Source: Robbsia sp. KACC 23696 | Lineage (GTDB): Bacteria > Pseudomonadota > Gammaproteobacteria > Burkholderiales > Burkholderiaceae | DNA length: 64,000 bases | Direction: 5' to 3' | Assembly: GCF_039852015.1 (NCBI RefSeq) | Contig: NZ_CP156626.1 | Span: 1,150,249 to 1,214,248, forward strand | Part shown: positions 19,561 to 29,883 of the stretch, piece by piece | Position numbering within the stretch: position 1 is the stretch's first letter | Layout: the number at the start of each line of letters is the position of its first letter | The notes under the pieces: generated by a model | The model's database searches: none | Told to the model about the DNA's origin: nothing | The model's input: the letters and a program-made list of their open reading frames with translations, nothing else | Translations under genes and position numbers: made by a program

Positions 19561-20048
19561 GGCGATGACGTTGGAGCGGATCGGATACAGCAAAAAGGGC
19601 GCGCTGCCGAGACACCGTGCCGCGTCGGCCGGTCTTGCTGGACGATGGCGATGCGGTGCCGGGGGCAGCGAAGCCCGCTATTATAGCAAGCCCGGAGGCT
19701 CGGCTCCGCCCCGGTGGGCCGGCGATTCGGTCGCGCGGCCGGCCGTTGCGGCCGTGCTACCATGCAAGGCATTGCGCGATGCTGTCGGGATCGATCCCGG
19801 TAGCCCGTGCAGCCGACGCCGATATCGGGTCGCGGTCCTGCCGCGCGACGATTCCCGGCGCGGTTAATAACGCTGAATCCTGCTGTTGATTCCGTCGATC
19901 ACCCTGTGTTGTTAATCGCCCAGGCGGCAAGGCGGGGACGACGGGCCACTGCGTCCGCACCGCTTGTCCAGGCGTCCTGCATGTCAGGCGACGCGAACGG
20001 TGAGGGCACCGGTGCCCGTGCGTCCAGCCGTGCCGGGGCGCCAAGTCG
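19561..20048. other. 488-base gap between divergent argH and hemC
   Basis: No gene is visible. Contains the probable argH -10 element (TATAAT on the minus strand, 19680-19685) in a G+C-rich setting without an obvious -35, and a possible weak hemC promoter (TTGATT, 17 bases, TTGTTA, at about 19888-19916). From memory, several relatives carry ppc next to hemC; here the space is non-coding. Confidence 0.45.
19680..19685 (-). promoter_or_regulatory. argH -10 element
   Basis: Perfect TATAAT read on the minus strand, about 120 bases upstream of the argH ATG, standing out in G+C-rich sequence. No good -35 hexamer is seen at the usual distance. Confidence 0.4.
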
Positions 20049-21206
20049 ATGAATGTCTCTTCCTCTTTGTTCGGCGATGCATCCGCTCAGCCGCCCTCTA
20101 GTCTGATCATCGCGTCGCGCGAAAGCCGTCTCGCGATGTGGCAGGCCGAGAATGTCCAAGCGACGCTCCGGGCCCTTTATCCGCAATGCGACGTACGCAT
20201 CCTCGGGATGACCACCCGTGGCGATCAGATTCTCGATCGCACGCTGTCCAAAGTGGGCGGCAAGGGTTTGTTCGTCAAGGAGCTGGAAGCCGCGCTTGCC
20301 GAAGGGCGTGCCGATCTCGCCGTCCATTGCGTCAAGGACGTGCCGATGCAATTGCCGGACGGTTTTCTGATGACGGTGGTGATGGAGCGCGAGGACCCAC
20401 GCGACGCGTTGGTGGCGCGTCAGGGCACGACGCTGACGGCATTGGACGATCTGCCGCCGGGCGCGGTGGTGGGCACCTCGAGTTTGCGTCGGGAGTCGAT
20501 GATCCGCGCGCGCTATCCGCATCTGCAGGTGGCCAGCCTGCGCGGCAATCTGGACACGCGTCTTGGAAAGCTCGATCGCGGCGACTACGCGGCGATCATT
20601 CTCGCCGCGGCCGGTCTGAAACGCTTGGGGTTGGCGCACCGGATCAGCGCCTTGCTCGATACCGACGCGTGCTTGCCGGCGGTTGGTCAAGGCGCGCTGT
20701 GCATCGAAATCGCCGCGGACCGTCCGGATCTGGCGCGTTGGCTGTCCCCGCTGCACCATGCCGCGACGGCATCGGCGGTACAAGCGGAACGCGTCGTGTC
20801 GCGGATGCTGGGCGGCAGTTGCGAGGTTCCGATCGCCGCATTTGCAAGCTGGTCCGACGCAACCGACGAAGCCTCCGGTACCGGCGGTGGTCGTGGCGAG
20901 CTGCGCCTGCGCGCGCGCGTGGCGATGCCGGACGGCTCGCATGCACTGCAAGCGCATGGAGAAGGGGCGGCCACCACGCCGGATGCCGCGGAGTCGATTG
21001 GCCGCAGAGTGGCCGAGTCATTGATTCAGCAAGGCGCGCTGGAGATTGTCAACGCGCTCGTCTCGCATGGTGGCGATCGCAATCCGTCCGCGCCGCCGGT
21101 GTCGAGCGCCGCCTCGGCGTCGTCGATTGCCGCGGGCGATACCGGCAACGGTGCGGGTGGCGGTGCGCCCCGTGCGGACGATGCCGAAACGGGTCGCCCC
21201 GTTTGA
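20049..21206 (+). CDS. hemC: Hydroxymethylbilane synthase (porphobilinogen deaminase)
   Basis: Joins four porphobilinogens into hydroxymethylbilane in tetrapyrrole synthesis. The N-terminal [15 protein letters not shown] block is typical, and Cys258 in [12 protein letters not shown] carries the dipyrromethane cofactor. The core ends near residue 330, followed by about 50 extra Ser/Ala/Gly-rich residues, longer than the usual 310-330-residue enzyme. The stop codon TGA overlaps the TTG start of hemD (TTGA), so the two are translationally coupled. First gene of hemC-hemDX-hemY. Confidence 0.96.
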   Translation: MNVSSSLFGDASAQPPSSLIIASRESRLAMWQAENVQATLRALYPQCDVRILGMTTRGDQILDRTLSKVGGKGLFVKELEAALAEGRADLAVHCVKDVPMQLPDGFLMTVVMEREDPRDALVARQGTTLTALDDLPPGAVVGTSSLRRESMIRARYPHLQVASLRGNLDTRLGKLDRGDYAAIILAAAGLKRLGLAHRISALLDTDACLPAVGQGALCIEIAADRPDLARWLSPLHHAATASAVQAERVVSRMLGGSCEVPIAAFASWSDATDEASGTGGGRGELRLRARVAMPDGSHALQAHGEGAATTPDAAESIGRRVAESLIQQGALEIVNALVSHGGDRNPSAPPVSSAASASSIAAGDTGNGAGGGAPRADDAETGRPV

Positions 21207-23509
21207 GTACGGCGCGCCCTTTCGCGGCGATCCTGACGCGTCCGGCGGGGCAATCGGCACCGTTGGCGACGCTGCTGGCGCGGGGCGGCGTCGAGGTGAT
21301 CGATTTTCCGCTGATCGGCATCGCGCCGACCGACGATGTGGCGTCGCTGCAAGGCGTCCTGGCGACGCTGCAGGCGTCGCCGCGCGCCTATCGTCTGGTG
21401 TTCTTCGTCTCGCCGAATGCCGTCGCGCACGCCTTCGCGTATGCGGCGTCGCAGGGTCTCGATCTGGCCGCTGTCTGGCGTGCCGATAATGCTTTGGGGC
21501 CCGCGGTCGAAGGCGCCAGCCTGGCGGCCGAGTCGCCATCGCCATCGGCAATCGCTGACGGCGATGCAGAAGCCTATTCGTCGCGCCCTTCGCTCTCATC
21601 GCCTTTTAGCGGCGGCACGCTGATCGCCGCGGTCGGGCCCGGGACCTTGCTTGCCCTGGGCGAGCACGGCATCCATCCGGCCAGCCACCGCCTCGTGGCG
21701 CCCGAGGGCGCCGATACGGTCGCGGCCGCGATGCGCTCCGGGGATGCGACGCAGGGCAGCGATGCCGTGCGGTTCGATTCGGAAGCCCTCGTTGCCGCTT
21801 TGGATACCGTCGTGCCGCGTGCGGCGTGGCAGGACGCGCGTGTCTTGATCGTGCGCGGCGACGGGGGGCGCGAGTGGTTCGCGGACCTGTTGCGGGACGC
21901 CGGCGCACGTATCGATATCGCGTGCGCGTATCGGCGCATGCTGCCGAGCCCGGACACCGCGGCGTGGCGCCCGATCGAGGCGGCGATGGACGCGCCACCG
22001 GCGCAGGCTGGGGCAGCAGCGTGGGTGCTGGGCAGTTCCGAGGCGGTGCGCAATCTGCGCGCCTTGGCGGGCGCCCGATTTGGCGAGGGCGAACGCCTGC
22101 GGGCCTTGCTTCGCATGCCGGTGCTGGCGCCGCATCCGCGAATCGCCGATGCAGCCGAACGCGCGGGTTTTGATACGATATGGCATCCCGGTGCGGGGGA
22201 TCTGAATCTGGCCCGCACGATTTTCGCGGCCTCCGAACGACTGACAAAACAGCAGAACACCGACGGCATGACAGAAGAGAAGACAGGCAATACGGCTGCC
22301 ACGGCAGCGGCTTCACCCGGCGCGACGGCCGCTTCCGGTTCGGCGGCGCAAGGCGCGCAGACAAGCGCGTCCAAGCGATTCGGTGCCTCCTATCGGGGGG
22401 GCGGTAGCCCTGCGGGCAATGGCGCCGCGCGTCGCGGAACCGTCGGTTTGCTCTGGGTCGTAGTCGTTGTGGCGGTAGCGGGCGCCGCCGGTGGCGGCTG
22501 GTGGCTCAACGAGCGATTCAACCATGCGCTGGACGCTGTGCGTGCGCACCAGGCTGCGGGCGATTCGGCGCTGTCCGATGCGCAGCAGAAGAGCGCGCAA
22601 TCGTTGAGCGCCGCGCAGCAATTGAACGCGCAGTTGACCGCCTTGTCCGGAAAAGTCAGCGACACGCAAACGCAGCAACAGGCCTTGCGGCAGATGTATC
22701 AGGATCTGGCGCGCAACCATGATGATTGGGTCATGACGCAGGCGGAGCAAACGCTGTCGAGCGCGAACCAGCAGTTGCAGCTCACCGGCAACGTCCACAT
22801 GGCGTTATACGCGTTGCAGAACGCCGATAGCGAGCTGTCGACCAGCAGCGCGCCGCAGGTCCTCGATGTGCGCCGCGCGATTGCGTCCGACATCGACAAG
22901 CTGAACGCGGTGAAGGTGGTGGACGTACCGGGCCTTGCGTTACGGCTCGACCAAGCGATCGCCAAGGTGGATGGCCTCCCGCTCTCGGGCGACGTCGCGC
23001 CGCGCGCGGATGCCGGCGGCACGGCGGCCTCGTCTTCGACGGCGGCGTCGATGCCCGCCGCCTCCGCGTCGGACGCCGCTGCGGACGCTGCGATTGCGCC
23101 TTGGTACAAGGGCGGCGTGTTCACTGCGGCGTATTGGCGGGCGGCATGGGCGAAGCTGACGCATCGTGCCGGTGATTCGGCATCGCGGATGGTCACGATC
23201 CGGCGTATCGATCGGTCGAGCGCCGACGCGATGCTGATTGCGCCGGACCAGGACGCGTATCTGCGTGAGAATGTCACGTTGCGCCTGCTGTCCGCGCGCC
23301 TGTCGCTGCTTGCGCATAACGAGGCGGCGATGCAGTCGGATCTGGCGGCGGCGGACGATGCGCTGGCGAAGTATTTCGACCCGTCGGCGCCAGCGGTCGA
23401 GCAGGTCCGCACGACGATCGCCAGCGTACGTGCCGCGGCGCAGCATGTCGATGTTCCCACGATCGACGGCAGCCTGCAGGCCTTGCGTCAGAACAAGTCG
23501 CGAGGCTGA
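21203..23509 (+). CDS. hemDX: Fused uroporphyrinogen-III synthase HemD / membrane protein HemX
   Basis: The frame is open across both domains, giving one 768-residue protein, a fusion known in Burkholderia. Residues 1-350 are HemD, which cyclises hydroxymethylbilane to uroporphyrinogen III. Its usual blocks are present ([46 protein letters not shown]), with a low-complexity insertion at about residues 94-138. The HemX part begins near [10 protein letters not shown] (residue 356) and has one membrane helix (about 414-434, [16 protein letters not shown]). A long Gln/Ala-rich coiled coil and the C-terminal HemX domain follow. Start: a TTG at 21203 whose last two bases are shared with the hemC stop. 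No ATG precedes the conserved N-terminus. hemY follows after 4 bases. Confidence 0.92.
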   Translation: MSTARPFAAILTRPAGQSAPLATLLARGGVEVIDFPLIGIAPTDDVASLQGVLATLQASPRAYRLVFFVSPNAVAHAFAYAASQGLDLAAVWRADNALGPAVEGASLAAESPSPSAIADGDAEAYSSRPSLSSPFSGGTLIAAVGPGTLLALGEHGIHPASHRLVAPEGADTVAAAMRSGDATQGSDAVRFDSEALVAALDTVVPRAAWQDARVLIVRGDGGREWFADLLRDAGARIDIACAYRRMLPSPDTAAWRPIEAAMDAPPAQAGAAAWVLGSSEAVRNLRALAGARFGEGERLRALLRMPVLAPHPRIADAAERAGFDTIWHPGAGDLNLARTIFAASERLTKQQNTDGMTEEKTGNTAATAAASPGATAASGSAAQGAQTSASKRFGASYRGGGSPAGNGAARRGTVGLLWVVVVVAVAGAAGGGWWLNERFNHALDAVRAHQAAGDSALSDAQQKSAQSLSAAQQLNAQLTALSGKVSDTQTQQQALRQMYQDLARNHDDWVMTQAEQTLSSANQQLQLTGNVHMALYALQNADSELSTSSAPQVLDVRRAIASDIDKLNAVKVVDVPGLALRLDQAIAKVDGLPLSGDVAPRADAGGTAASSSTAASMPAASASDAAADAAIAPWYKGGVFTAAYWRAAWAKLTHRAGDSASRMVTIRRIDRSSADAMLIAPDQDAYLRENVTLRLLSARLSLLAHNEAAMQSDLAAADDALAKYFDPSAPAVEQVRTTIASVRAAAQHVDVPTIDGSLQALRQNKSRG

Positions 23510-23513
23510 CACG

Positions 23514-24704
23514 ATGACGCTCAGAGGATTGATCTGGATCGCGGCGCTGTTCGCGATTGCTGTCGGGTTTGCATTGGCGGGTCATGCGCAGCAGGGGCAT
23601 GTGATTCTGCTGTATCCGCCGTATCGGCTCGATATGACGCTGCACGTGCTGATCGGTGCGATCGTCGCCCTGTTCGTCGTGCTGTATATCGCGATCCGCT
23701 TGCTGCGCAGCATTTGGAAAATGCCGGAGCGTTTCGCCGGTTTCCGCTCGCGCTCGCGCACCGCAAAGGCCAATGCGGCATTACGCGATGCGCTCGCGCA
23801 CTTCCATTCAGGTCGGTTCTCGCGCGCGGAGAAGTCGGCGCGCAGTGCCGCCGCGGTGCGTGACAATGTCGACAGCGCCGGTATGATCGGCGCGCTCGCG
23901 GCGCATCGGATGCGGGAGACGGCGCGTCGCGATGCCTGGCTCGACAGTATCAAGGGCAATGCCTGGTGGGATGCGAAACTGCTCGCGCTGGCCGAGATGC
24001 AAGAGGACGCGAACGATCCGCAGGCGGCATTGAACTCTCTGAATGCCTTGGAGGCGCAAGGTGCGCGACGGCTACGCGCGCAGCAGTTGGCGTTGCGGGC
24101 GCACCAGGATCTGCATCATTGGGACGACGTATTGCGCATCGTCAAGCTGCTGGAGAAGCGCGAAGCGATCGACCCGGCCAGCGCGGCGCAGACCAAGCGC
24201 CAGGCGGCCGAGCATGCATTGCGTGAACGTCGGCATGATGCTGTCAAGTTGATGGAAGCCTGGAAGAATCTGCCCACCGATACGCGGCTTGCGCCGCGCG
24301 TCGCCGATCTGGCGGCCAGCCTGTTGATCGACCTCGACCGTGCAGACGATGCACGCCGGATCGTCGAGCAAGCGTTGGCGGTGCAGTGGGACGGCAAGCT
24401 GGTGCGACGGTACGGCGGCTGCGGCGGCTCGGACCCGCTCCCGGCGATTCAACGTGCCGAGACCTGGCAGGCTGCCCATCCGAACGATCCGGACCTGAGT
24501 TTCGCGCTGGGTGCACTGTGCATCCAACAGCGCTTATGGGGCAAGGCGCAATCGTTCCTCGAGACGGCGCTGAAATATGCCGATCATCCGGCCATGACGG
24601 TGCGCACGCATCGGCTGCTGGGCGATATGTACGAATCGCTGGGCAATGCCGACGAGGCGGCGCGGCATTATCGGGAAGGCGCTCGCGCGTTTGATTTACA
24701 CTAA
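23514..24704 (+). CDS. hemY: HemY, heme-biosynthesis-associated TPR membrane protein
   Basis: Inner-membrane protein of 396 residues: two N-terminal helices (LIWIAALFAIAVGFALAG and LHVLIGAIVALFVVLYIAI), then a HemY_N domain and tetratricopeptide-like helices to the C-terminus. It is the third gene of the heme operon, four bases after hemDX, with GAGG upstream of the ATG. Its role in late tetrapyrrole synthesis is inferred from constant genetic association; it is unrelated to Bacillus HemY, the protoporphyrinogen oxidase. Confidence 0.93.
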   Translation: MTLRGLIWIAALFAIAVGFALAGHAQQGHVILLYPPYRLDMTLHVLIGAIVALFVVLYIAIRLLRSIWKMPERFAGFRSRSRTAKANAALRDALAHFHSGRFSRAEKSARSAAAVRDNVDSAGMIGALAAHRMRETARRDAWLDSIKGNAWWDAKLLALAEMQEDANDPQAALNSLNALEAQGARRLRAQQLALRAHQDLHHWDDVLRIVKLLEKREAIDPASAAQTKRQAAEHALRERRHDAVKLMEAWKNLPTDTRLAPRVADLAASLLIDLDRADDARRIVEQALAVQWDGKLVRRYGGCGGSDPLPAIQRAETWQAAHPNDPDLSFALGALCIQQRLWGKAQSFLETALKYADHPAMTVRTHRLLGDMYESLGNADEAARHYREGARAFDLH

Positions 24705-24792
24705 TGCCATGACGGCGGCGTGGGGTCTCACGGGCCGCGCCGGCCGCGTTTGAATCCTTTTTGCAAAACCTGAACAACACTGAGAGTGTGCT

Positions 24793-25323
24793 ATGAGTTT
24801 CAATGACGTCCCGGCGGGCAAGGATCCGCAGAACAACGACTTCAACGTGATCATCGAGATCCCGGCGCAAAGCGACCCGGTCAAGTACGAAGCCGACAAG
24901 GAAACGGGCCTGCTGTTCGTCGATCGTTTCATCGGTACGGGCATGCGTTATCCGGCGAACTACGGGTATATCCCGCAGACGCTGGCCGGCGACGGCGACC
25001 CGGTCGATGTGCTGGTGATCACGCCGTTCCCGCTGCTGGCCGGTTCGGTCGTGCGCGCCCGTGCGGTCGGCATGCTGAACATGACGGACGAATCCGGCGT
25101 GGACGCGAAGCTGGTTGCGGTGCCGGCGGACAAGATCTGCCCGGCGACGGCGGACATCAAGTCGATCGACGACGTGCCGTCGATGCTGAAGGACCAGATC
25201 AAGCACTTCTTCGAGAACTACAAGGCGCTCGAAAAGGGCAAATGGGTCAAGGTCGAAGGCTGGGAAGGTCAGGACAAGGCGCAGAAGGAAATCACCGAAG
25301 GCCTGGCTGCGTTCAAGAAGTAA
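24793..25323 (+). CDS. ppa: Inorganic pyrophosphatase
   Basis: Soluble family-I pyrophosphatase, hydrolysing PPi made by biosynthetic reactions. The signature DGDPVDVLV with metal-binding Asp residues is present, as are the N-terminal [12 protein letters not shown] and [14 protein letters not shown]-type blocks. 176 residues is the standard hexameric form. It follows hemY by 88 bases and is closed by a strong intrinsic terminator. Confidence 0.97.
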   Translation: MSFNDVPAGKDPQNNDFNVIIEIPAQSDPVKYEADKETGLLFVDRFIGTGMRYPANYGYIPQTLAGDGDPVDVLVITPFPLLAGSVVRARAVGMLNMTDESGVDAKLVAVPADKICPATADIKSIDDVPSMLKDQIKHFFENYKALEKGKWVKVEGWEGQDKAQKEITEGLAAFKK

Positions 25324-25397
25324 GCGCAGCGGCGGCGCGCGCTTCGGATGCCGACGATGGTGGTCGGATCTGACACGGCGTGCGCTGTCGGGATCGG

Positions 25398-25440
25398 CAC
25401 CCTTACCAGGACGGCGACGTTGTCCTGGTAAGGGTGTTTT
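25398..25440 (+). terminator. Intrinsic terminator of ppa
   Basis: A perfect 15-bp stem (CACCCTTACCAGGAC / GTCCTGGTAAGGGTG), 9-base loop, followed by TTTTTATTT. It is the strongest terminator in the window. Its T-run overlaps the stop codon of the converging methyltransferase-like gene. Confidence 0.92.
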
Positions 25441-26042
25441 TATTTGTGCGCGTCTGTCGTGCCGTTGTTTGCCGGGCAGTACAACAGCGTATCCGCGAAG
25501 CCGGTCTTGGCGTCGCGCCACTCGGCTTGGAACACGAAGCCCGCGCGTGCTGCCAATGCCGCGATATCGAAATTGCCGCCGAGGGTACGGTTGACGACGT
25601 TGAGCGCATTTTTATCGAACGCGGCTTCGATGCCCAGTACGTCGTTGTACTGCGCGATCATCTCGGCCAGGGAACGGATTCCGTCTGCGCCGATTAAGAT
25701 CGCGTCTCCTGGTCTCATCAGCGCGCGAACCTGGCCGAGGAACGGTTCGATTTCGTGAACGGCGAATTGGCTGATCGAGCTGCCGAGAAAAAGTGCCAGC
25801 AGGGGCGCGTCGTTCTGTCTGCTATCTCGTAGTGCTTCCAATCCAGGCAAATAGCTGCCCTCGAATGAGGTGACCTTGACTGCGGTGAGGTCCGACATCG
25901 TGAAGGCGCATTGACGTAAGGCGGCAGCGGAAATATCGATTGCAAACAGCGTGGTCGGCATTGAAGCGGCGATTGCTTCCACGATGACACGGGTCTTCAG
26001 CCCAGACCCGCAGCCGAGATCGACAACCCAGCATTGCGTCAT
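25440..26042 (-). CDS. EgtD-like SAM-dependent methyltransferase, truncated and probably degenerate
   Basis: 200 residues resembling the histidine-specific methyltransferase family (EgtD, DUF2260). Visible are the SAM site VVDLGCGSGLKTRVIVEA, FAIDISAAAL, LFLGSSISQF and YNDVLGIEAAFDKNALNVVNRTLGGNFDI. Family members are about 320 residues. Here the N-terminal third is missing: the frame stays open to 26195, encoding FFESIEW-like sequence, but no ATG, GTG or TTG starts it. About 60-70 residues between GGNFDI and the terminal AALAARAGF block are also absent. No Shine-Dalgarno precedes the ATG at 26042. G+C looks lower than in the neighbours. Most likely a decaying gene; an active short methyltransferase cannot be excluded. 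Confidence 0.6.
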   Translation of the reverse strand: MTQCWVVDLGCGSGLKTRVIVEAIAASMPTTLFAIDISAAALRQCAFTMSDLTAVKVTSFEGSYLPGLEALRDSRQNDAPLLALFLGSSISQFAVHEIEPFLGQVRALMRPGDAILIGADGIRSLAEMIAQYNDVLGIEAAFDKNALNVVNRTLGGNFDIAALAARAGFVFQAEWRDAKTGFADTLLYCPANNGTTDAHK

Positions 26043-26228
26043 GTGATCGGGTGAAGGCTTTGATGCAGCAAGCGCGAAAGACGTCTCGCCAGTAGGGTAG
26101 GACCGATGCGCTTCAGCCCACTCGATCGATTCAAAAAACGCTAGGCCGACGCGGGGTCGCGCCCGCTCGGCGCGTGCCAGATACGAGACAACGGCTCAAC
26201 CTACGATCTAAGCGCGTGCCCGCGCATC

Positions 26229-27509
26229 TCAATCCGCTTTCCGAAACGGATTATGTTCCCGCAGCTCGTCTACATAATTACCAATCCCCGCCGTCTCGCG
26301 CGCCAGGAAGTGGGCTACCGCATCCGAGAACGATGGATGCGCGAGCCAATGCGCCGAGCGTGTCACCGTCGGCAGGAAGCCGCGTGCCATTTTGTGTTCG
26401 CCCTGCGCGCCGCCCTCGAACACGGCGATGCCTTCGTCGATGCAGAATGACAGCGGCTGATAATAGGCCGTCTCGAAATGCAGGCAGTCGATGTGCTCGA
26501 TCGCGCCCCAATATCGACCGTATAAGGTGCCGCGCGGCTCCTCGCTTGCCACGTCACCGCCAATCGATTTGTCATACACCAGCAGCGAGCTGGCCACCGG
26601 CCGCCCTTCCTTTTCGGCGATCACCAGCAGCAGATTCTCCGGCATCGTCGCGGCGATCGACTCGAAAAACGCCAGATTCAGATACGGCGTCGAATGATGT
26701 TCGCGGTAGGTATGCCGATAGCAGCGGTTGAAGAAACGCCAATCCTCGGGCGTCGCGTCCTCGCCGCGAACGCGCCGGAACGTCACGCCGGCTTCGGCGA
26801 CGCGCCGCCGCTCGGCCTTGATGTTCTTGCGTTTCTTCTGGTTCAGCGTCGCCAGGAAATCGTCGAACGAGGTATAGCCGGCATTGAGCCAATGAAACTG
26901 CACGGCGGTGCGCGCCATCATCCCGGCTTCGTCGAGCATATTGGCTTCGTGCTCGGTGGGATAGAGGATGTGCAGCGACGACAGACCGGACTGTTTCGCG
27001 AACGCGATCAGCACCTGTGCCAGCGCGAAGCGCGCCGTATCGTCCTCGGCCAACAGGCGTGCGCCGGTCACTGGCGTGAACGGCACCGCACACAGCAGCT
27101 TCGGATAATATTCTTGCCCATGCTGCTCGTAGGCATTTGCCCAGGCCCAGTCGAACACGTATTCGCCATAGGAATGCGATTTCAGATACAGCGGCGCGGC
27201 CGCGACGAGTCGTTCGTTCGGCCCGGGCGGCGCCTCCGAGGAACTGACCGTGTGTTCGTCGCCGCCCTCGGACGATTCCGAGGCCGTCTCGGCCATGGGA
27301 GCGGCGTCGGCGTCCGCGCCATCTCGCCAGAGCGTGATGAAGCGCGGCGCCCAGCCGGTGTCGTCGCTGGCGCAGCCGGTGGCCGTCAGCGCCGACAGGA
27401 AGGCGTGTTTCAGGAAGGGCGTCGGCCGCGATTGCCGGGCGAGAAGCTCGTCCCAGGCGGCGGCGTTGATTTCGGCGGGCAGGGCCGCAATGCGCATGCG
27501 ATAATTCAT
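26229..27509 (-). CDS. GNAT-superfamily protein (DUF482/FemAB-like)
   Basis: A 426-residue protein of the peptidogalycan-biosynthesis/DUF482 type, a double-GNAT fold. Typical blocks are KHAFLSALTATGCASDDTGWAP, EYVFDWAWANAYEQHGQEYYPKL, LNQKKRKNIKAERRRV, and the C-terminal GGAQGEHKMARGFLPTVTRSAHW. An acidic low-complexity insert lies at about residues 60-95. Start at 27509 (MNYRMRIAALPAEIN) rather than the in-frame ATG at 27599, because the core begins here; the Shine-Dalgarno is weak. Substrate unknown. It is divergent from nadE. Confidence 0.85.
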   Translation of the reverse strand: MNYRMRIAALPAEINAAAWDELLARQSRPTPFLKHAFLSALTATGCASDDTGWAPRFITLWRDGADADAAPMAETASESSEGGDEHTVSSSEAPPGPNERLVAAAPLYLKSHSYGEYVFDWAWANAYEQHGQEYYPKLLCAVPFTPVTGARLLAEDDTARFALAQVLIAFAKQSGLSSLHILYPTEHEANMLDEAGMMARTAVQFHWLNAGYTSFDDFLATLNQKKRKNIKAERRRVAEAGVTFRRVRGEDATPEDWRFFNRCYRHTYREHHSTPYLNLAFFESIAATMPENLLLVIAEKEGRPVASSLLVYDKSIGGDVASEEPRGTLYGRYWGAIEHIDCLHFETAYYQPLSFCIDEGIAVFEGGAQGEHKMARGFLPTVTRSAHWLAHPSFSDAVAHFLARETAGIGNYVDELREHNPFRKAD

Positions 27510-27646
27510 CGAAATCCGTTCATGATCACAGGACGATCCAGACCGTGCGGCGCGCGAGACGATGATGCGTGTCTGCAAAAAGGACGCCGCGGTACGCATA
27601 CGATACCGCGCTACACCGCACGGCGCACTGTCAAACGGCCGAAGCC

Positions 27647-29443
27647 ATGCCCATCCGAATCGCGCTTGCGCAAATCAATACGACTGTCGGGGACTTTTCC
27701 GGCAATTCAGAGAAAATCGTTGCCGCCGCCCGCGACGCGCACGCTCAGGGCGCGCGCGTGCTGGTGACGCCCGAACTGGCGCTGGCGGGCTATCCGCCGG
27801 AAGATCTGCTGCTGCGCCCGGCATTTTTCGCGGCCAGCCAGAAAGCATTGGCGGCGCTGTGCGAGGCACTGCGGCCGTTTGCCGGTCTGCACGTGATCGT
27901 CGGCCATCCGTTTCGCCGCAATGCTAGCGCAAACGGCGGCAACGCGTCGGGCACGCCGCATGCGGGACACGGCGAGGCCAGCTATGACCGCCACGACAAC
28001 CTGAATCGCGCCGCGCACGACGGGCCGCCGAATCTGGCGGCCATTGATCGCAGCCTGCCGCCGCGCGATACGTTCAATGCGGCATCGGTGATCGTCGACG
28101 GCGACATCATCGGTACGTATCTGAAGCAGGAACTGCCGAATGGCGAAGTATTCGACGAAAAGCGTTACTTTGCGTCGGATCCCACGCCTTTCGTCTTCGA
28201 AGTGGACCGCGTGCGTTTCGGCGTGATCATCTGCGAGGATGCCTGGCACCGCAGCGCCGCCTTGCTGGCGCAGGCGCAAGGCGCCCAGGTCCTGTTGGTC
28301 CCGAATGCGTCGCCATACCATCTCGATAAAGGCGACACGCGTGTGCAGATCGTCCGGGATCGGATTCGCGAAAGCGGCCTGCCGGTGGTCTACGTCAATG
28401 CGGTCGGCGGCCAGGATGAGCTCGTTTTCGATGGCGGTTCCTTCGTCCTGGATGCCAGCGGGGAACGCGTCGCGCAGCTGCCGCAGTTCGAGGAAAAGCT
28501 CGGTCTGATCGATTTCGAGCTCGGAGAGGGCGTGCCGGTGGCGGCACCAGGCGCGACCTTGGCACGTGCCGAGCCGATCGAGGCGCAGGTCTATCGGGCG
28601 CTGGTCATGGGCGTGCGCGACTATATCGGCAAGAATGGTTTTCCGGGTGCGATCATCGGTCTGTCGGGCGGTGTGGATTCGGCGCTGGTGCTTGCCGTGG
28701 CCTGCGATGCGCTGGGTGCCGATCGGGTCCGTGCCGTGATGATGCCTTCGCGCTACACGGCGGACATCTCGCTGGTGGACGCCAAGGACATGGCCGCGCG
28801 CGTGGGCGTGCGCTACGACATCGTTGAGATCGCGCCGATGTTTCAGGCGTTCGAGGGCGCGCTGGCGAGCGAATTCGCCGGCTTGCCGCTGGATGCGACC
28901 GAGGAGAATATCCAGGCCCGTATCCGCGGCACGTTGTTGATGGCGCTGTCGAACAAGTTCGGCTCGATCGTCCTGACGACCGGCAATAAGAGCGAAATGG
29001 CGGTGGGCTACTGCACCCTCTATGGCGATATGGCCGGCGGCTTTGCCGTGATCAAGGATATCGCGAAGACCCTGGTCTATCGCCTGTGCCATTGGCGCAA
29101 CGCGAGCGATGCTTTCGGAACCCGCGACATCATTCCGGAGCGCATCCTGACGCGCGCACCGTCGGCGGAATTGCGTGAGAACCAGACCGATCAGGACAGC
29201 TTGCCCCCGTATGAGACACTCGATGCGATCATGCGGATGTATATGGAAGAGGATCGGGCGCCGGAGGACATCGTCGCGGCCGGTTACGCCGCCGAGGATG
29301 TCAACCGGATCGTGCGCTTGATCAAGATCAACGAATACAAGCGCCGGCAGGCGCCTATCGGCGTCCGAGTGACGCCGCGGGCGTTCGGTCGCGATTGGCG
29401 CTATCCGGTGACGTCGCGTTACGTAGATCGCGTGCCTGTTTGA
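27647..29443 (+). CDS. nadE: Glutamine-dependent NAD(+) synthetase
   Basis: Makes NAD from deamido-NAD, with ammonia from glutamine. The N-terminal nitrilase-type glutaminase domain has the triad Glu43, Lys160 and Cys196 (IICEDAW). The C-terminal synthetase domain has the ATP loop LSGGVDSALVLAVA. At 598 residues it is longer than the usual 540, because of a hydrophilic Asn/Gly/His-rich insert at about residues 92-142. Start at 27647 (MPIRIALAQINTTVG), the family N-terminus; an earlier ATG at 27569 was rejected. glnB follows after 37 bases, a pairing seen in many betaproteobacteria. Confidence 0.96.
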   Translation: MPIRIALAQINTTVGDFSGNSEKIVAAARDAHAQGARVLVTPELALAGYPPEDLLLRPAFFAASQKALAALCEALRPFAGLHVIVGHPFRRNASANGGNASGTPHAGHGEASYDRHDNLNRAAHDGPPNLAAIDRSLPPRDTFNAASVIVDGDIIGTYLKQELPNGEVFDEKRYFASDPTPFVFEVDRVRFGVIICEDAWHRSAALLAQAQGAQVLLVPNASPYHLDKGDTRVQIVRDRIRESGLPVVYVNAVGGQDELVFDGGSFVLDASGERVAQLPQFEEKLGLIDFELGEGVPVAAPGATLARAEPIEAQVYRALVMGVRDYIGKNGFPGAIIGLSGGVDSALVLAVACDALGADRVRAVMMPSRYTADISLVDAKDMAARVGVRYDIVEIAPMFQAFEGALASEFAGLPLDATEENIQARIRGTLLMALSNKFGSIVLTTGNKSEMAVGYCTLYGDMAGGFAVIKDIAKTLVYRLCHWRNASDAFGTRDIIPERILTRAPSAELRENQTDQDSLPPYETLDAIMRMYMEEDRAPEDIVAAGYAAEDVNRIVRLIKINEYKRRQAPIGVRVTPRAFGRDWRYPVTSRYVDRVPV

Positions 29444-29456
29444 CAATACGATATAG

Positions 29457-29819
<363 letters not shown>

Positions 29820-29833
29820 GTGTTGTAAGGTGC

Positions 29834-29858
29834 GGGCCGGCGCGCGATGCTCCGGCCC
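29834..29858. terminator. Hairpin between convergent glnB and smr
   Basis: GGGCCGG / CCGGCCC with an 11-base loop in the 64-base gap between the two stops. No T-run; candidate only. Confidence 0.4.
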
Positions 29859-29883
29859 TGTTGGTTCGTACGCGTGCGATCGG

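Noticed and set aside
18280-19686. 468-residue plus-strand open frame
   Set aside because: Entirely antisense to argH, whose catalytic signature is intact.
20138-21202. N-terminal extension of the hemDX frame
   Set aside because: Overlaps hemC in another frame; HemD resemblance starts only at the TTG at 21203.
27707-29446. 579-residue minus-strand open frame
   Set aside because: Antisense mirror of nadE with His/Arg-rich shadow composition.
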